Below, piece by piece: positions 32,925 to 41,435 of a DNA stretch of 64,000 nt. The notes below the pieces were generated by a model, which worked only from the letters and a program-made list of their open reading frames with translations, was not told where the DNA came from and ran no database searches. The translations under genes and the position numbers were made by a program. This stretch comes from DTWD01 sp963662965 (lineage in GTDB: Bacteria > Acidobacteriota > Vicinamibacteria > Vicinamibacterales > UBA8438). The DNA lies in the NCBI GenBank assembly GCA_963662965.1, contig OY759970.1, positions 3,038,001 to 3,102,000 of the forward strand. The letters are read 5' to 3'. Every line of letters begins with the position of its first letter. The first letter of the stretch is position 1.

Positions 32925-33134
32925 CTACGCGTGAGCCTTCCGTTTCTCACGCCTGATGAAGGTACCAGTTTCGCCAGCCTTTACATCAGACTCGGCCTCC
33001 CAGTTATGCCCGGTTGGAGGAACGCCTTGAATGGAGAGTGTGAGCCGCGCCCTCATGTCATGTCCGATCCAGACTAGCTTTCCTTGCTGAATATCTGAGT
33101 CTGCAACCCACTCCTGCTTGATTGGCTCAATCAT
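32925..33134 (-). CDS. Small hypothetical protein
   Basis: 69-residue minus-strand frame from ATG 33134 (MIEPIKQEWVADSDIQQGK) to 32925. Its ATG overlaps the stop of the frame-corrected kinase fragment 3 as ATGA. Mixed charged and aromatic composition (VWIGHDMRARLTLSIQG) looks protein-like, but I recognise no family and see no good ribosome site. Confidence 0.35.
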   Translation of the reverse strand: MIEPIKQEWVADSDIQQGKLVWIGHDMRARLTLSIQGVPPTGHNWEAESDVKAGETGTFIRREKRKAHA

Positions 33135-33163
33135 CGTCTCAGTTCTTCGAATCCCGAGAACCT

Positions 33164-33282
33164 CAGCGCCACCTGCCGGTTCAGCTTGGTATCGGTGGCC
33201 TGATAGACCTGCCCCATGCCCCCTCGCCGATGAGGGCGGTGACGTCGTAGTGCCCGAGTCGAGAGCCGACGGTGAGGGCCAT
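33164..33282 (-). pseudogene. Ser/Thr kinase 5' end, orphan fragment 3 (frameshifted)
   Basis: ATG 33282 opens MALTVGSRLGHYDVTALIGE. A one-base loss in the G-run then shifts the frame; corrected, it reads GMGQVYQATDTKLNRQVAL and breaks off at the same codon as fragment 5 (36224). TAGAAT lies 27 nt before the ATG (33309-33314). It sits upstream of, and opposite to, the sugar dehydrogenase gene. Confidence 0.75.
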
Positions 33283-33423
33283 GGGTTGTTTAGGCCGATC
33301 TGGGGGTCATTCTACGCGAAGCCGTCACTGGCGCTAGTAGGTGCGCAGCAGGTGCATTGCCAAGTTGGGCCTGCGGGTGGCAGAGTAGGGAAATTCAGCG
33401 TGAATTTCCGAGATAATGAAGAC

Positions 33424-34794
33424 ATGACACGATATCTGTCCACTTCGCTGCTTGTACTGGCCTTCCTTCCCATCGCAGCTCAGTCGACGCAGAACGTGGC
33501 GCAAGAGAGCTTCACGCTGAGCGTCCTGACAACGGGGTTGGAGTATCCCTGGGAGATCACCTGGGGACCCGACGGGTATCTCTGGGTGACCGAGCGCACG
33601 GCCAAGCGCGTCACCCGCGTCAATCCGGTGGATGGGACCAAGGACGTCGCTGTCACGATCACAGAGGCCTTCCAAAGCGTCGTTCATGACGGAGTACTCG
33701 GCTTGGCACTGCATCCCAGATTGCTGCTGGGAACCGGCGAAGATTACGTCTATGCGGCGTTCACCTATCAGGAAGACTCGCGCCCGCATCTCAAGGTGCG
33801 ACGGTTCTCCTACAACCCCAGTGCACGGACGCTGGAGGGTCCGGTCGACATCATCGCCGGACTTCCTGCACATGACGATCATGTGGCCGGCCGCCTGGCC
33901 ATCGGACCCGACGAGAAGCTGTATCTGACCATCGGCGATCAGGGCAGCAACTGGCTCCAGAACTATTGCAATCCGAACCGGGCGCAGGACCTGCCGATGG
34001 CCACCGACGTTCAAACAGGCAACTGGATGAGCTACGAGGGCAAGGTGCTCCGGTTGAACCTCGATGGTTCGATTCCGTCAGATAACCCTTCGATTGGCGG
34101 TGTTCGCAGTCATATTCTTTCGTACGGGCACCGCAACCCGCAGGGGCTAGCGTTCGGTCTCGACGGGTTGCTCTACGCGTCAGAGCACGGCCCTAGCACT
34201 GACGACGAACTGAACCTCATCGAGTCCGGCCGGAACTACGGATGGCCGCAGGTCGCCGGGTATCAGGACGGCCAGTCGTACGCATATTTCAACTGGTCGG
34301 CGTCACATCCTGAATCGTGTAATGCGCTGACGTTCAGCACGACCGAGATTCCTGCATCGGTTCCGCGGAATTTGGAGAGTGCTTGGAGCCATCAGGATTT
34401 CCAACCACCACTCCAAACGTTCTTCACCGTCCCGAACGACTACGATTTCCGCGCGCAGGGGGGTGCCACTATTGCACCGTCGAGCCTCGAAATCTACACG
34501 ATGCGGGAGGGCGGTATTCCCGGCTGGGCCGATTCATTGCTCGTGCCAGGCATGATCAAGGGGCGGATGTATCGGCAGAAGCTCTCAGTCGATGGCCGCT
34601 CGGCGGCTGGCGATCCGGTCGAGCTGTTTAGGACCGCCAATCGCTATCGCGACGTGGCCCTCAACCCCAACGGTAGAACGATCTACATTGCGACCGACAA
34701 CGCCGGACGTACGACGGGCCGGACTGGCGAGATGACGCAGGAACTAGAGCATCCGGGGGCGATCATTCAGTTCACGTACAACGATCAGCCATGA
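33424..34794 (+). CDS. PQQ-dependent sugar dehydrogenase (soluble GDH/sorbosone dehydrogenase type), secreted
   Basis: Six-bladed beta-propeller quinoprotein that oxidises aldose sugars, passing electrons from PQQ to outside acceptors. 456 residues with a signal peptide (MTRYLSTSLLVLAFLPIAAQ). Family marks: YPWEITWGPDGYLWVTER, the active-site His region HDDHVAGRLAIGPDEKLYLT and IGDQGSNW, YGHRNPQGLAF and SEHGPSTDDELNLI with GRNYGWP. The ATG at 33424 is chosen for the signal peptide; the open frame upstream to 33118 has no support. No PQQ synthesis genes are in the window. Flanked on both sides by orphan kinase 5' ends. Confidence 0.9.
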   Translation: MTRYLSTSLLVLAFLPIAAQSTQNVAQESFTLSVLTTGLEYPWEITWGPDGYLWVTERTAKRVTRVNPVDGTKDVAVTITEAFQSVVHDGVLGLALHPRLLLGTGEDYVYAAFTYQEDSRPHLKVRRFSYNPSARTLEGPVDIIAGLPAHDDHVAGRLAIGPDEKLYLTIGDQGSNWLQNYCNPNRAQDLPMATDVQTGNWMSYEGKVLRLNLDGSIPSDNPSIGGVRSHILSYGHRNPQGLAFGLDGLLYASEHGPSTDDELNLIESGRNYGWPQVAGYQDGQSYAYFNWSASHPESCNALTFSTTEIPASVPRNLESAWSHQDFQPPLQTFFTVPNDYDFRAQGGATIAPSSLEIYTMREGGIPGWADSLLVPGMIKGRMYRQKLSVDGRSAAGDPVELFRTANRYRDVALNPNGRTIYIATDNAGRTTGRTGEMTQELEHPGAIIQFTYNDQP

Positions 34795-34807
34795 GCCATG
34801 GCGATGG

Positions 34808-34888
34808 ATACACCTCGCCCATCCCGCCTTCGCCGATCTTGGCGGTGACGGCATAGTGGCTGAGTCGGGAGCCGACTGCGAGAGCCAT
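34808..34888 (-). pseudogene. Ser/Thr kinase 5' end, orphan fragment 4
   Basis: ATG 34888 opens MALAVGSRLSHYAVTAKIGE, then GGMGEVY, and breaks off just before the end of the sugar dehydrogenase gene (34794), tail to tail. TAGAAT lies 28 nt upstream (34916-34921). About 27 codons remain. Confidence 0.75.
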
Positions 34889-35274
34889 AGGGTTGTTGCG
34901 GCTGAACTTGGGCTCATTCTATGTGTAAGTGGTGAGTCACTCCACTGGCCTGCACAGAATGGCCTTCAGGATGCGTGCGTGCGCATTCTGCGGGGGTTCG
35001 GGCGCTGTAAAGGTGGTTAGCGGCTTAGCGGCGTCGGGCTCACTATCGAGCGGGAGAATGCGTTTGCACGCTTGCTAATGAATCAGCTGATTGCCACGTG
35101 TGGGTGACAGCCATCGGCGGAAAGGATGAGAAACGGCAGCGCATCGGACTTCCCGTGAGGCTACCCGTCACGGCTTCAACCACTCAGGAACACTCTGCGG
35201 GATACAATGGGCGCCGCATGGTCGAGCTTCAGAAGCTCGACCATGCCCTGCGGAGAACGGAGAAGTCATTAATC
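34889..35274 (+). promoter_or_regulatory. Leader region with perfect 12-bp hairpin before the beta-propeller gene
   Basis: No gene. At 35218-35244 the bases ATGGTCGAGCTT and AAGCTCGACCAT form a perfect 12-bp stem with a 3-nt loop, 30 bp before the ATG at 35275. TACAAT near 35204 could be a -10 box. The stem would lie at the start of the transcript. A piece near 34970-35060 resembles one near 32800-32880 (GATTCTGCGGGG / CATTCTGCGGGG, GGGAGAATGCG), a diverged repeat linked to the kinase fragments. Confidence 0.45.
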
Positions 35275-36222
35275 ATGCACGCAACACAGATCCATTCAGC
35301 GAGTCGGCAAATCGTCGTCGTAGCTCTCAGTGCCGTTGTCTTGGTGGCCCCATCTACTGCCCAGGAGTTTGCGACCGGCGAGCCCATCGGCGCGCTCAGC
35401 GAGGCAGGAGCGTGGCGACCGATGTCGGACAACGTCACGGTCTACGGCAGCTTTCATTTTTCTGAGAGTTGCACGTTCGATCCCAACAAGAACCTGATCC
35501 TGGCCATGAATGCCGGCAACCGCGGAGACACCGGCGAAGATGATGGCTACGTCTCCCTCATCAACCCCGATGGAAGCGTACACACGCCCAAGTGGATCGG
35601 CGCCACGCGGGACGGACTGGAACTCCATGATCCCTTGGGCAGTGCCATCAGCAGCGGCGTGCTCTACACCGTTGATTCGGGTCACGTCCGTCAATTCGAT
35701 CTGCAAAGCGGTCGCCCCCTGCGGTCCGTTCCCGTACCGGGCTCGACGCTCTTGAATGGCATCGCCGTGGCCGACGATGGCACCGTATACGCTTCCAACA
35801 CGCGGCCCGTTGGACAGATCTGGAAGGTCACGGCCGACGGTGAGGCGTCACTGTTTGCAGACGGCGCGCCGCTCCAGGCCCCCAACGGCGTCGCGATCGA
35901 CCAGGAGGGCAACGTGGTGGTGGTCAACGTCGGTGACAACGCCGTCATCACCTACGACCGAAGCGGAGAGGTCATTCAGACAGAGCACAGCGTCGAAGGC
36001 GGGAATGATGGCGTCGTGGTCACCGCCGACGGGACGAAATACGTGAGCAGCGTACGCTACGGTAGCGTGTCGCGTATCCGTCCTGGCCAAGACGCAGAGA
36101 TCGTCGCGTCGGGTATCCCAAGCGCGGCGTCCATGTGCTACGACTCGACTCAGAACCAACTGGTCATTCCACTGAACAGCAACTACGCGCTCGCGTTTGT
36201 CAGGCTCAACAGTCAGGATTAG
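35275..36222 (+). CDS. Secreted SMP-30/NHL-type beta-propeller protein
   Basis: 315 residues. The signal peptide RQIVVVALSAVVLVAPSTAQ is followed by repeated propeller blades: NLILAMNAGNRGDTGEDDGY, LLNGIAVADDGTVYASNT, APNGVAIDQEGNVVVVNVGD and GGNDGVVVTADGTKYVSSV. The NGVAxDxxGNVxVxN pattern is that of SMP-30/gluconolactonase and NHL repeat proteins, which bind sugars or lactones or serve as scaffolds. ATG 35275 is chosen because it precedes the signal peptide; the longer frame from 35098 crosses a hairpin. It may act with the sugar dehydrogenase upstream (lactone products), but that is inference from position only. Confidence 0.75.
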   Translation: MHATQIHSASRQIVVVALSAVVLVAPSTAQEFATGEPIGALSEAGAWRPMSDNVTVYGSFHFSESCTFDPNKNLILAMNAGNRGDTGEDDGYVSLINPDGSVHTPKWIGATRDGLELHDPLGSAISSGVLYTVDSGHVRQFDLQSGRPLRSVPVPGSTLLNGIAVADDGTVYASNTRPVGQIWKVTADGEASLFADGAPLQAPNGVAIDQEGNVVVVNVGDNAVITYDRSGEVIQTEHSVEGGNDGVVVTADGTKYVSSVRYGSVSRIRPGQDAEIVASGIPSAASMCYDSTQNQLVIPLNSNYALAFVRLNSQD

Positions 36223-36223
36223 A

Positions 36224-36374
36224 CTGCCGACTTGGCCTCAACCACCAGCCCATTCAGCGCGACCTGCCGGTTCAGCTTCGTATCGGTGGCCTGATAGGCC
36301 TGCCCCATGCCGCCCTCGCCGATGAGGGCGGTGACATCGTAGTGTCCGAGGCGGGAACCGACGGTTAAGGCCAT
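36224..36374 (-). pseudogene. Ser/Thr kinase 5' end, orphan fragment 5 (longest)
   Basis: ATG 36374 opens MALTVGSRLGHYDVTALIGE, then GGMGQAYQATDTKLNRQVAL, about 41 kinase codons. It then diverges (NGLVVEAKSAV) and stops against the beta-propeller gene, tail to tail. Its upstream part is cut by rve-type IS copy 4 at 36396. The break after QVAL is the same as in fragment 3. Confidence 0.75.
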
Positions 36375-36395
36375 AGCTGGTGGAGTGGTATACGG

Positions 36396-37569
36396 CGTAA
36401 GGTGCGTTTAATCGGTCGACCCCTCATGCGGCCTCTCGATTGTAGAAACTGAGTAATCCTCCGAGGCGTACCCGCCGCCGAACGTCGGCGTCCGGCCTTC
36501 GCGGAGGTGGTGGTCGTTGCAGGAGCTGGTTGTCGAGTCCCTGGTGGTTTCTCTCGCGATGGTAGTGTTCTATGTACTCGTAGACGAGACGACGCAGATG
36601 CCCCTCGCCGAGCGGGACCACGCGTGTGAGACACTCCTCTTTGATCGACCTGACGAACCGCTCGGCATAGGCGTTGAGATTGGGACTCTTCGGCGGCAGC
36701 CGAATCGGCTGAACACCGGCGCTCTCCAGGATCTCGCCAAAGACCCGCGTAGAGAGGGGATCGCGGTCGTGAATCAGAGGGCGCGCCCTGCGCAAACAGC
36801 CATCGACCGGGTCGGTCAAATTGCGGGCCTGCTGCTCCATCCACGCGCCGCCCGGCTGCGGGTGGATCCCGGCGATGGTCACGTGGCGGGATCTCAGCTC
36901 GATCACGAAGAAGACGAGGTACCGCCTGAGCCCCGCCAGCGTCAACACCTCGACGGTGAACAGATCGCAGGCCGCCAGGCCCTCCCAGTGCGCCTGCAGG
37001 AACGTCTTCCAGGGCATGTGCCGGCTCCGCTCGGGCGCCGGGTCGACTCCGTGGTCGTGCAGGATCCGCTTCACCGTGGTCCGGGCGATAGTGTGGCCGA
37101 GGTTTGAGAGCGCGCCGCGGATCCGCGTGTAGCCCCACCGCGGATTGTCGACCGCCATCCTGACCACGAGCTCGGCGACGTCTTGTCGGGTCATTGGTCG
37201 ACCTCGACGTCGGCGGGCGCTGCCATCGTATTTCTTGGCGATCAGTCTCCGGTACCAACGCAGGATCGTATCCGGGGTGACGATGCCCGCGACCTGCGTC
37301 AAGACCCGCCGGCCGAGTTTGTGACCGCGCACAGCGAGTCGACGACGCTGGGCGTCCGTCAGGCGAAGCGGCCGAGGGCCCAGGTGTTCTCGGAGGACCC
37401 GATTCTCCTCCCGGAGATAGTCGATCAGATCGTCTTGGTGACGGTTCACCCAGCCAGCGAACGTGAGGACGAGGAACTGCAGCGCAGGCGGCATAGCCTG
37501 AGACTACTTGGGAGACTCGACCAGCACCGACCTAGCCTCGGCCGCTTTTTCGGGGCAAAACCCCATACG
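36396..37569 (-). mobile_element. rve-type IS copy 4, complete (1174 bp)
   Basis: Left end CGTAAGGTGCGTTTAATCGG at 36396; right end CATACG at 37569. Eight bases longer than copy 3 because the right end has GGGGCAAAACCCC where copies 2 and 3 have GCACC or GGACC. Otherwise nearly identical to copy 3. Confidence 0.85.
36424..37494 (-). CDS. rve-type (integrase core) transposase, intact (copy 4)
   Basis: 356 residues, differing from the copy at 20871 by very few residues (QVAGIV for QGAGIV; HGVDPAP for HGVAPAP). Same HTH-like N-terminus and DDE residues (AACDLFTVEVL, LIHDRDPLSTR, NAYAERFVRSIKEECL). Because copy 4 and the large piece of copy 2 share the QVAGIV/HGVDPAP form, they are probably nearer to the active parent than copy 3. 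Confidence 0.9.
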   Translation of the reverse strand: MPPALQFLVLTFAGWVNRHQDDLIDYLREENRVLREHLGPRPLRLTDAQRRRLAVRGHKLGRRVLTQVAGIVTPDTILRWYRRLIAKKYDGSARRRRGRPMTRQDVAELVVRMAVDNPRWGYTRIRGALSNLGHTIARTTVKRILHDHGVDPAPERSRHMPWKTFLQAHWEGLAACDLFTVEVLTLAGLRRYLVFFVIELRSRHVTIAGIHPQPGGAWMEQQARNLTDPVDGCLRRARPLIHDRDPLSTRVFGEILESAGVQPIRLPPKSPNLNAYAERFVRSIKEECLTRVVPLGEGHLRRLVYEYIEHYHRERNHQGLDNQLLQRPPPPRRPDADVRRRVRLGGLLSFYNREAA

Positions 37570-37688
37570 CCGGCCCGCGCTCGATCGCTCCTGGATGATC
37601 CTTAGGCCAGCAAGAGGCTATCTGAGAACTGTCCCACTAGAAAAGGCCAGAGACGGAGGTGTGTCGTAGGTAGGTTGAAACGCCGCAG

Positions 37689-38429
37689 TCAGAACCGAAT
37701 ACCTGCGCCGAATCGGACCTCGAAGAGTCGAACCTGTGCGCGGAGGAACCATCGGGAACCAATCGAGCGATCGACTCCCACCCCAACCTGCGGCAAGATT
37801 CCAAAGCGTATGTTGGCAGGCTCATCCGCGCACGGCCGTGCACCCGTGAAATCGACACGGAATCGTTGCATGGGAACCGGTGGCGTCTCAATAACGGGAT
37901 GGCCCTCGGCACGGCAGGCACGATTGGCGCGGTGCGCCAATCGTATTCCAAGAAGTAGGTGCGGGGTCCAGCGCGGATTCTTGGACAAGCGCCAGTACGC
38001 CGTCACTCCACCAACTTGTTCCACCTGGGTACCCCCAAGGGCTCGCTCTACGACGATTTCCTGTCCTCCTAGGTGCTCGTAGGAGTCTGTAAACTCACCC
38101 CACCGCTGCACGTTGCGCACATAGTCAACCTGCAGGCGGAACCTTCCCGACCCTACAGTCACCCATCCGCCAAGAGGCGTGCAACAAGACGACTCGTCAA
38201 AGAAGGCCCCGAACAGAGGTGAGATGCTGACACCGATATCGAATTTCCACCTCGGCGTGTTCTCAGCCTCAGCTGACGTGGGCGCGGTAACGTCGGCGTT
38301 CGCGCGTGGCGGCTGGGTTGTTTCCGAGACCGCGTCGCTGGATGATTGCGCAAGAACCACCGGTGACACGGTCAGCAATGCGAGACCGACGACGAGAGTT
38401 ACGGCGCGTTTGTGAGAGGCCCACGTCAG
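37689..38429 (-). CDS. Outer-membrane beta-barrel protein
   Basis: About 245 residues. A hydrophobic signal segment (AVTLVVGLALLTVSPVVLAQ) and a Ser/Thr/Ala linker are followed by amphipathic strands with alternating aromatic residues (WKFDIGVSISPLFGAFFD, GSGRFRLQVDYVRNVQRWGE, ILPQVGVGVDRSIGSRWFLR). The chain ends VRFGAGIRF; the terminal Phe is the barrel-assembly signal. So it is an outer-membrane protein of a diderm host, function unknown. The start is unclear: no ATG, GTG or TTG lies before the signal segment in frame (a CTG is at 38429), so the true start may have been lost when the plasmid RepA scrap was joined upstream. Confidence 0.65.
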   Translation of the reverse strand: MTWASHKRAVTLVVGLALLTVSPVVLAQSSSDAVSETTQPPRANADVTAPTSAEAENTPRWKFDIGVSISPLFGAFFDESSCCTPLGGWVTVGSGRFRLQVDYVRNVQRWGEFTDSYEHLGGQEIVVERALGGTQVEQVGGVTAYWRLSKNPRWTPHLLLGIRLAHRANRACRAEGHPVIETPPVPMQRFRVDFTGARPCADEPANIRFGILPQVGVGVDRSIGSRWFLRAQVRLFEVRFGAGIRF

Positions 38430-38467
38430 CTGAGTAAATATACAGTCACCACCGATCTTCTTGCTTT

Positions 38468-38912
38468 CTAGAAGCCTTGTCGGCTTATTCCACCAGTTGA
38501 AAGGCGAGGAATGGAAGGTTCCGAAGGGCTGAGGATCAGGACGCCCTTCGGCGTGAAGTAGTTCAACTCCGGCCAGGCGAGCTTGATCTTCTTGAGCTCG
38601 CGTAAGCAGTCCGTCCGGAAGGCGTCCACGGTTCGCTTGTCGCTGGCCCTTGACGGGTCCGCCCCGAACTGGCGGTAGAGGCACGCCCAGGAGAGCCGCA
38701 GCGGGCGATTCAGCGTGAAGGTCCGGTAGGTGAGCCACAGATAGAAATCGAGGCCCAGCGGAGAGCGCTTCATGGCCTTGAGGATGTTCATGTCGAGCGG
38801 CACCGGATGGCGGATGATCTCGTTGAAGAAGTCCTGGCCTAACTCGATGGTGCTCTCCCACAGTACCGGCTCGTCGGGACATCTGGGATTCCAGACAAGG
38901 TGGGTCTTCCGG
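38468..38912 (-). pseudogene. Plasmid replication initiator RepA, C-terminal fragment
   Basis: Residues LVWNPRCPDEPVLWESTIEL, FFNEIIRHPVPLDMNILKAM, SPLGLDFYLWLTYRTFTL and ACLYRQFGADPSRASDKRTV, then CLRELKKIKLAWPELNY, match the C-terminal winged-helix part of RepA-type plasmid initiators. The N-terminal part is removed by IS6 element D at 38913. A plasmid has thus integrated or recombined into this region. I saw no iteron array nearby. Confidence 0.75.
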
Positions 38913-39718
38913 GCATTGTCAGGTTGAGAGTGCAAGTGGCACAGTGGACGGATGAGCAGCCAGACACCGAGCTATCGCGGCTACCGATTCCCGCCTGAGA
39001 TCATCAGCCACGCGGTCTGGCTGTATCACCGGTTTTCTCTCAGCTTTCGCGATGCGGAGGATCTCCTGGCGCAACGGGGGATCACGGTCACCTACGAGAC
39101 CATCCGACAATGGTGTCTGACCTTTGGTCCGACGTATGCGCGCACGCTCCGGCGCCACCGTGGCCGTCTGGGGGACACCTGGTATCTGGACGAAGTCTTC
39201 GCCACGATTCAAGGACAACGCCGATATCTCTGGCGGGCCATCGACCAGGACGGCGACCTCCTCGACATCCTTGTCCAGTCTCGACGCAATCGCCGGGCGG
39301 CCATACGATTCTTCCGCAAGGTGTTGAAGGGACAGGGCCGGTTGCCCACCCGCGTGATCACGGACAGGCTGCGGAGCTACGCGGCGGCGCACCGCACGGT
39401 GATGCCGTCCGTCCCACATAGCACGCGGCAGTACGAGAACAACCGAGCCGAGGTCTCGCATCAGCCGACGCGACAACGCGAGCGGCAGATGCGGGGGTTC
39501 AAGTCCACGGCACAGGCGCAGCGATTTCTCTCGGTGCACGGACTCGTGCAGAATCTCTTTCGCACCGGCCGTCATCTGATGCGAGCCGTCCACCATCGCC
39601 TGTTACGCGAACGTGCCTTCGGGGTCTGGCGTGAGGCGACGTGTGTCTAGATCGAGAGTCCGAGTCGCGATCTCATCGGAGGCGAAGCCTGTCCGTGCGA
39701 TGTTAACCTGACAAAGCC
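38913..39718 (+). mobile_element. IS6-family element D, complete (806 bp)
   Basis: Left end GGCATTGTCAGGTTGAG at 38913; right end GTTAACCTGACAAAGCC at 39718. About 25% different from elements B and C. It interrupts the RepA gene. Confidence 0.85.
38952..39650 (+). CDS. IS6-family transposase (copy D)
   Basis: 232 residues starting MSSQTPSYRGYRFPPEIISH. DDE residues in TWYLDEVFATI, RVITDRLRSYA and NNRAEVSHQPTRQRE. Most like the intron-split copy A (29809), whose start MKRDVPSYRGYRFPPEIISH it shares. It shows that copy A's intron lies between YH and RF. Intact and probably active. Confidence 0.95.
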   Translation: MSSQTPSYRGYRFPPEIISHAVWLYHRFSLSFRDAEDLLAQRGITVTYETIRQWCLTFGPTYARTLRRHRGRLGDTWYLDEVFATIQGQRRYLWRAIDQDGDLLDILVQSRRNRRAAIRFFRKVLKGQGRLPTRVITDRLRSYAAAHRTVMPSVPHSTRQYENNRAEVSHQPTRQRERQMRGFKSTAQAQRFLSVHGLVQNLFRTGRHLMRAVHHRLLRERAFGVWREATCV

Positions 39719-40166
39719 GTGGAAGCGGTTCCTCCGCCTCCTCGCGCGATACCCTCTCCCGCGAATGACGGCCATCCACTCGGCCGCGCGCGCGTAGCGA
39801 AGCCATCCGTCGAGGAGCCGGATGCGGAAGAACCCGCACGTCCGGATCTGTGGGGGGCTGGGGTCGGCAACGACCCTGGTCTACCCGACCATTGAGTGCG
39901 CCGGCCCTCACCGCCGACTGTCCTTCCGGTTTCTGGTGGTGCGGCGCGCGATCGGAGAGCGTCAACGTGCCCACGAGACCGGATCGACCTCGTGTCCATG
40001 AAACCAGTACATCAACCGGACCACGGCACACGCAGGACAACCGCGGCAGGTGAACCACGACGATCCACGAAACCAGAACCACATCGATTCTCGGAACATG
40101 TGTGCGTCGCGTCATTGTCCTTGCGCCCGCCGTAGGCGTGATGGTCGGGACGGCCGACCTTGATGC
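39719..40166. other. Intergenic stretch, no gene supported
   Basis: GC-rich DNA without a convincing frame. It does not continue the RepA gene cut by element D, so the IS insertion was accompanied by deletion or rearrangement. Confidence 0.5.
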
Positions 40167-40724
40167 CTAATGCACAGTGGTCCACGCGCCCCGCGTCGGC
40201 TGCAGCGGTGTGTTCGCCAGCCACTTCGCCCGCAGAACCTCCAGTGCCTTCTTTTCCGGAAATATCACGCGGTCCCAGGAGAGCGCTGCGTGGCACGGAG
40301 TCGCGGCAAGGCGGTCTTCCACGATCCGCAGGGTGGTTTCCCCCCACTGCCCAGGCTCAAGGTGGTACGGAACAGCCTTCGCGAAGTCGACCATGATGCC
40401 GAGCACGGACCGATCGACCGTCGGACCGACCGCCACCGAGGCCATTGCCAGAGTCTCGGCGGCGATCGTCCGATCGTCGAGCCCGCAACGTCTCAATCTT
40501 GCCTCGACGAGCGCAGCGAGTCGGGCTGGGAGGCCCCGCACATTCTGTGCCGGAATCAGCATCGGCAGCAGCGAAGTAGAACTCACCAAGAGGAGAAGCG
40601 GCTGCCGATCCACCACAACTCGATTGACGTACCAATCGCCGAGCGCCGTATCGGAGCTGGTCGGGATGACCTCCGTTGCCGGCAGCAACGAGTTCAGCTT
40701 TCGTGTCGGCCGAAGTATGACCAT
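40167..40724 (-). CDS. DUF6933-like protein
   Basis: About 185 residues starting MVILRPTRKLNSLLPA. GDWYVNRVVVDRQPLLLLVS, LLPMLIPAQNVRGLPARLAA and VDRSVLGIMVDFAKAVPYHL fit DUF6933, a small cytoplasmic family of unknown function that carries a conserved NRSxLGSMNDF-type motif. Starts at 40790, 40754 or 40724 are possible; 40724 best fits the family. The end NTPLQPTRGA resembles a short repeat found at many bacterial gene ends, so the last residues may be an added tail. Confidence 0.65.
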   Translation of the reverse strand: MVILRPTRKLNSLLPATEVIPTSSDTALGDWYVNRVVVDRQPLLLLVSSTSLLPMLIPAQNVRGLPARLAALVEARLRRCGLDDRTIAAETLAMASVAVGPTVDRSVLGIMVDFAKAVPYHLEPGQWGETTLRIVEDRLAATPCHAALSWDRVIFPEKKALEVLRAKWLANTPLQPTRGAWTTVH

Positions 40725-40923
40725 GTCCCAGTCTAGCTGTGGTACCTCCGACATTGCCTCCATGGTCATCTTGAAGCATTGCAACCGCAATCAGTGGAAA
40801 CACGATTGTGAAGCCACGTGACCCGAATTGCGGCGGGCGGCACTGCACCGCCGACGTTTCTGCGGACACCTCGCCCGTCTTATACCCTCTCTTCGCCCAA
40901 GTCTTCACCAGCAGGTCCCGCCG

Positions 40924-41210
40924 TCAGCCGGTCGGCACCGGCAAGGCCCAGATCCGCTGGAGCATCGACCCGAACAGGCGGCGGGTCAGGTGGCTTTCGG
41001 CCAGCAGGAGCCAGTAGTAGCAGGCATGTTTCACTAGCCGCTCACCCGTCTTGACGAGGCGCTGCTGGAGGCTGGTCAGCGACCACGTGTCGATCCGCGT
41101 CGGGAGCACCAGTCGTCGCCAGAGGTTGCCTAAGGTGTACGCGAGCACGCTCAGCTGCAAGCGGACCTCGTTCGCCGGAACCGGTGGCACGACGTTCGTG
41201 AACCGTGGAG
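40924..41210 (-). pseudogene. IS1380-family transposase, C-terminal fragment
   Basis: Minus-strand residues ANEVRLQLSVLAYTLGNLWR, WSLTSLQQRLVKTGERLVKH and ACYYWLLLAESHLTRRLFGS are the C-terminal end of IS1380-type transposases. The catalytic core is missing. Stop at 40924. Confidence 0.7.
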
Positions 41211-41435
41211 AAATAGTGGAGACGGCGGGAACCGAAATCTAAGTGATTGAAAACACGTAGCTTATTGGTAGAGGCGGCTGGAGTCGATCCGCCCAGAAGT
41301 CCATATTGCCTAATACTTTAGGAAAACCGAAACGCCAGATTCGCGAGAAACGCTCAAAAGCCGAGGTCCAGGTACAAAACAGGTACAGTGAATCCGCCGC
41401 CGTCAGCACACCCGCCGCGCACCAGCCGACGTGGT

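Noticed and set aside
33164..36374. Integron-like cassette array with the kinase fragments as recombination sites
   Set aside because: The repeats encode a clear protein motif, lack attC-type R and L boxes, and no IntI-type integrase is present.
41246..41435. Possible tRNA-like sequence near 41265-41300
   Set aside because: No cloverleaf can be drawn; it lacks a T-loop consensus and an acceptor stem.
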